Origin: Erinaceus europaeus
Taxonomy: Eukaryota > Chordata > Mammalia > Eulipotyphla > Erinaceidae
Direction: 5' to 3'
DNA length: 64,000 nucleotides
Assembly: GCF_950295315.1 (NCBI RefSeq)
Contig: NC_080164.1
Coordinates: 112,984,447-113,048,446 of the forward strand
This document shows, piece after piece, positions 59,525-64,000 of this stretch (positions within the stretch are counted from its first letter, which is position 1; the number at the start of each line of letters is the position of its first letter). Under the pieces are notes generated by a model. That model did no database searches. It was not told the origin of the DNA and saw nothing but the letters and a program-made list of their open reading frames with translations. Both the position numbers and the translations under genes were made by a program.

Positions 59525-59720
59525 TGCTGGGATCCAGTCCCGGCGAAAGTAATTAAGAGTCCCTGAAGGAAAGGGGGAGTCGGCAATGAAGAAGTAAGAA
59601 ACACATCAGCTGCTTCAAGTACAGGAAAGAGGTGTCTCTGCCCTCTGTCTGCAGAGGTTTATTATTTAAACACTTTTTGCCAGGATATAGTTGACATTAT
59701 GTAAGATTATTTTCATTAAC
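59525..59720 (-). mobile_element. LTR-like R/U5 segment, minus
   Basis: On minus: AATAAA (complement of 59,658-59,663), then a pyrimidine-rich R/U5-like run ending 'ctttcgccgggactggat' and CCCAGCA. The rest of the LTR towards 60.2 kb is not clear, and no target duplication was found. Confidence 0.45.
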
Positions 59721-61475
59721 ATCAAGTATACAGATAACATCATGTATAATCATTTTCATTAGCATCAGGAATAACCTTAAACAACATTATTATTATTATA
59801 GGTATAGTTTCCTTAGAAAGTTCTCTAGGTCTGGGGCACCCTGATTTCCCCTTGGAAGTTTCTTGGGTCTGGGGTAGTGTAAATCTTCCCTTGAAAGTTT
59901 CTTTGGTCTGGAGTAGTCTAAATTTTCCCTTGAGATGACCATCTGTGATTTGACCATCTCCCTGTTCTGACCTTCTGTATGAATAAACATTTTTCCCCTG
60001 GAGCTAAATATAATAGCTTTTCTTCTTAACCTTGGGTCTAACTAGATCATCATAGGATGTTCACCTAAAGAAATCTTCTGCTATAAATAAGTACACAACA
60101 TGGGGGCTCTCTTCTTTGGATATATGAAAGTTCAATGGCTGTTAGCTAAGGAAAGCTTACTTACCTCTACCCATATACTCTAACATTAGCTATTTAACTA
60201 TACAACCTAATACTCATCATGGATGCCTGTAAGTGGAAACAGGGTGTTTGTGGGTGAGAGTAAGAAATAGGGCCTTTTTATATTTACATGGAGATCACAG
60301 TCTGTCACTCATGCTACAAGCTTTTGGTCTGAGTCCAGCTAATTGAGAAGCTGTAGTGCTGATAAGTAGCTCTTTTTCTGAAAGCCTCCCAAGGGTACAG
60401 CAGCTTCTGCTCCTATGTCATTTTTAGTCTTGTCACACTCACTGCCATACTTGTTGTCACTATGTTCTTCCTCTGGGGATCTTTTTCTATTGTCCCCAGG
60501 TAATATTTGTGTATTTGCAATATAGCCAATAAGTCCTCAAATTATCAATGTAATTAAAAACAAATAACTTTGGTTAAGTCTAGAACTTCCCACTCTACAA
60601 TAGGTTCCAGTCTGTTTGGACTTTGTCTGGCAACAGATGTGATGTCACCTCCACTACACAAAAAGGATGAATAGTTCAGTCCTGGCTTGCGCGGAAGTTG
60701 TCTGGCAGCAGCCATGACATTGACTCCACCAGGCCAAGAAATGGGTTTTCTCTAAAGCTTCCAGAAGAAACCCAAACCCAAGGACCCTGTTCAACTTCTG
60801 ACTTTCTGAGCAATAAGATATCCGGTGTGTGTTGTGTTGAGTGGCTAAACTGGCCAGAGAACCCCCCCAAGTGAATTCCTATTTCTCAGCAGAATCGCCC
60901 TCTTTGAATTCTCACCCTCTATCTGTGTCTTCATTTCTCTCTCCCACTCAGCTTCTCCCCCTGATTTGAGAGTGGCCCTGCCACACACAAAAGCACACAT
61001 AGGAATTCTATCTGCTGATTCCTACAAAAGCAACAAACCAAGACATTCTGACTCGGCAGGGGATTGTAGATGGCCCTGTGGCTCCTGGTCAGAGGCAACA
61101 GGGAACAGGAAAGAACCCTGCTCAGGCGCTTAGTCCCAGCTCTGCTCATCTCAGGAAATAGTCCTCTACACAGAGAAGGCGGCTGGGGAGAGGCTGCAGA
61201 GAGGGTATTTAGATGGTTTTCCAAATCCTGGTACCGAGCTTGTGATGAACTTGGGTATGCATACATCTGATCAGGTCAGTGTTCTCTGTTGTTTGGATGG
61301 CTACTTAAAAAATGAATTGCCCTGCTGAAGATGTCTGTTTTAACCTCTGTGGGTTAGAAATATCATTTACCCACTATAGAATACAGTACAGAAGCCTCCC
61401 CTACTATTACTAAGTAAGCTTGCTTTCTACTCATTTTATGATAGCAGCATCAATGTTTTACATAGATAAAAGAGA
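59721..61475. other. Unassigned part of the 2.2-kb copy-2-only segment
   Basis: Probably more LTR or old repeat. Tandem-like triplet 'ggtctggg..gaaagtttc' near 59,825-59,935 and a pair 'tctggcaacagatg' / 'tctggcagcagcca' near 60,627 and 60,699. No gene recognised. Confidence 0.4.
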
Positions 61476-61479
61476 AAAT

Positions 61480-61765
61480 ACAGCAGCCAGGTGGTGGCAC
61501 ACCTAGTTTAGTGCACAGAGAACAGTGTATAGTGGCCAGGAATCAAACTCCCAGTACCAATCTACAGGGGGAATACTTCATGAGAGGTGAAGCAGGTCTG
61601 CAGGATGGCTCTCTTTCACTTCCCTCTCTACTCTCTTCATGGTGTCTCTCTCCTACCAAATGCAGACAGTTATTCGTGCCTGAAACACCAAATGATCAAG
61701 GTTTAATCCTCAGCAACAGCATAGCAAGAGCAGAATATTAATCTGGTAAAAATAAAATAAATAAA
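61480..61765 (+). mobile_element. SINE pair, plus
   Basis: Head 'ggtggcacacctagtttagt', body 'gaggtgaagcaggtctgcag', then a second-family tail 'gtttaatcctcagcaacagc' and an A-rich end. Only the tail (from 'catagcaagagc') survives in copy 1 at about 41,902. Confidence 0.8.
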
Positions 61766-64000
61766 ATTTCAAAGGAAAAAGAAAAAGAACACAGTGCTGC
61801 CTGGGGTAGCATATTTTTCCTACAGGAATTGAGCCCCAGGGATTACAATGGTGATAATTAAAAACATCAAAAAAGAAAGATGGAGGACAATGCACTGATC
61901 CATACTACTCTCACCTGTTTCTTGTGTCCTTGCTAATTTATCGTGTTGCTAGACAGTACACCCTAAAGTCATTCAAAGTGTTCATAGAAAACCAGTGGGT
62001 GTTCTTTTTACATTTTGTGAACTGAGCCATGTCTGAGCTTCCTGTCCACTCCACAGAAATGCTTCAATGTGCCCTAGAGCACTTACTTCAGAACAGAGGC
62101 CCCAAAAGAAATGGGTATATACCTCACAACAGATCTTCAAGAACACCTAGAGATAATCACAGGCAGAAAGGGGTCATCTATAGCTGTTAAACATGTATGT
62201 CACCAAGTTGTGTGTGTACACATAACTTTGCATATATGAGCATGAATGCATGTTGGCACGATTATTATCTTCTATTATCTACGTCCTCAAAGTTGAGACC
62301 CATGTTCTTTACAAGTCTGCTTCTACCATGCTTCTGGCACTTCATGAACTGATGAGACAGTGGGTTCTGTTTTCAGTCCAGTCCAGAAAGCATGTGGAAT
62401 CATACTGGATGTGAATAAGCAGATGCTTTGAGTCCTTTCTATCAGAAGGTGCACCTGAAGTCAGTGGGGTCTAGGCTTCCGCATCCTGGTGGGACCAGTC
62501 CCACACAAGCACTAGCTGGGCTCCCCAGTACTCATGGGGTGAGCAGCACCCTGAGCTCTCTGGGGGTGAGAGGGTAGAGTTCACACATTGACTGTGTTAA
62601 TTGGGACCCCTCTCTGTGCTAAAGGGGCATGAAGGTTTACACAATACCTGTCTCCAGCCACAGGTACAGTGCCAGTGTCAGGTTAATGACCTGGGGGACC
62701 CCAGTGTGTATTGAGGGCTCTTCTAGAGGCTGCTACACTCCTCCAGCCTGTATCAAACCCTTACTGATTCCTTTTCCTGCAGGAAGAGTCCTTCTGCCGC
62801 TTCAAGGCCTGTGCAGAGACAGGCCCCCAAGTCTGACAAGGCCTGGGGACCCCCTCTCAGAGCACTGGCACCCATCCTCTCCACCTGCTCCCCATCTTGT
62901 CCTCTTTCCTTGCTCATCTTGTAAATGCTGACTTGGTCCTTTTCCTTTTCTCCCACTTATGCCCTCGACCTCCTCAGTGATCCTACCTGAACCCTGGAGA
63001 GGCACTCAGTCTGCTGGACTCAGGCTCAATTTATCTTTCTGCAGCCCAACTGCCAATTCTACCTGAAATAGCCTCCTCCCCCCTGGATGAGTGGCAGTTG
63101 GCCCTGGCTCTGAGAAGGCAGTTTGTGGTGGTGGGGAGGGATAACACTCAGAATTCCTCTGTCTCAGCACCTGTGTCCTCTTTGGGATAGATTTTTCTCC
63201 AGTAACTTCCCTCTAGGTTTCTGTTTTGAGATATTGCTTTGGTTTGTTAAATTTTTATTTGGGGGGAGGGAGTGGGTAGTAGCAGTTATTACTGTTATTG
63301 AGGTATTTCTGCTTGTTTTACTTTTGCCCTTTAAAGCTATTTTAGTTTGCAGAGTTTATGTAATCATTGTATTCTGTGGTTGTCAGAAGTGGAATGATTT
63401 TGCTTGGTTTTTCCAGAAATCAAATCAGCTTATTCAACATAAGCAGAGAAGAATTTAATGGTCACTTTGATGAGAAATACTCATTCATTCAGGAATACTA
63501 TTTGACCACCCAATATTTTTCTTTTTCTATAACTGGCAAGGATCATTGCATCACTTCAGGTGTACAACATAGTGCTTAGTATTCTGCTGATACTGTGAAC
63601 TGATCCTGACAATAGAGCTAATTGCTCCTGATCACGATGTGCAGTGCATGTCCCTTTCCCGAGCAGCAGCAGAGCTCACCTAGGTAGTGCACATGCTTAG
63701 GCAAGCACAAGGCCAGGCTTCACACCACCAGAGAGTTCAGGTGAGAGCCCCACCCCACAGCACTAGAAGATGCATCAGTGCTGTGGTCTCTCTCTTCTTT
63801 CTCTCTCTTTCTGAAAAAGTCATCACAGGTAATGCTGCACCTAGTTAAGTGCACTCAGTGGCGTGTTCAAGGACTCCGTTTCAAGTGCCTGTTCTTCACT
63901 TGCAGGGGAAAACTTCATGAGTAGTGAAGTAGAGCTGCAGGTGTCTGTTTCTCTCTCTTTCTCTCCCTCCCCTCTTAAATTCTCTCATCTTGATATAAAA

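Larger units (their letters stand above)
58320..64000 (+). repeat. Segmental duplication, copy 2 (runs off the window)
   Basis: Pairs with 41,200-44,470. It carries an LTR (58,682-59,166) absent from copy 1, and about 2.2 kb (59,515-61,718) that copy 1 lacks. Confidence 0.9.

Overview
The window is mammalian nuclear DNA. The evidence is an intron-containing KRAB C2H2 zinc-finger gene, several L1 ORF2 and 3' ends, solo LTRs, an L2-like remnant and dozens of tRNA-derived SINEs. The commonest SINE (body with 'gtgaagcaggtctgcaggtgtc', pyrimidine stretch, 'caacaa..aacaagggcaacaaaa' tail) and the L1 3' terminus paired with it look like those of erinaceid hedgehogs. That species call is inference; eulipotyphlan mammal is the safer statement.

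Layout. 1-3.9 kb: 3' half of an L1 on +. 4.6-8.3 kb: KRAB-ZNF gene on + (KRAB-A exon 127 bp, 61-bp second exon, finger exon with 14 intact C2H2 fingers). The three exons join in one open frame; the initiator exon is not visible. 8.4-15.3 kb: nested old SINEs, L1 remnants and a minus-strand LTR. 15.3-21.0 kb: about 26 copies of a ~180-bp tandem repeat carrying an AP-1/NF-E2-like TGACTCA(GCA) site, interrupted by two solo LTRs. 21.0-23.4 kb: more L1 and SINE. 23.5-35.2 kb: locus A, with a TATA/CCAAT/CRE-like promoter, a decayed MARK/sperm-motility-kinase-like kinase domain present in two damaged copies, about 100 units of a 75/81-bp minisatellite and a distinctive 3' module. 35.2-40.0 kb: minus-strand L1. 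41.2-44.5 kb: first copy of a segmental duplication. 44.5-53.9 kb: SINEs, an unusual composite L1 cluster inside one target-site duplication, an L2-like remnant and a (GATA)n tract. 54.0-57.5 kb: locus B, about 68 units of a 21-bp minisatellite followed by the same 3' module as locus A. 58.3-64.0 kb: second copy of the segmental duplication, running off the window.

Loci A and B look like the two arms of one tandem duplication (array end, 3' module, downstream block). Each arm amplified a different C-terminal coding minisatellite: 75/81 bp in A and 21 bp in B. A single unexpanded 21-bp unit sits at the equivalent place in A (34,511-34,533), next to the shared 3' module, so A probably preserves the seed of B's array. 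All three periods are multiples of three, yet neither array is one continuous reading frame today and the kinase copies carry stops. I read the loci as a decaying, fast-evolving testis-kinase-like family, not as intact protein genes. The only strong candidate for an intact host gene is the KRAB-ZNF.
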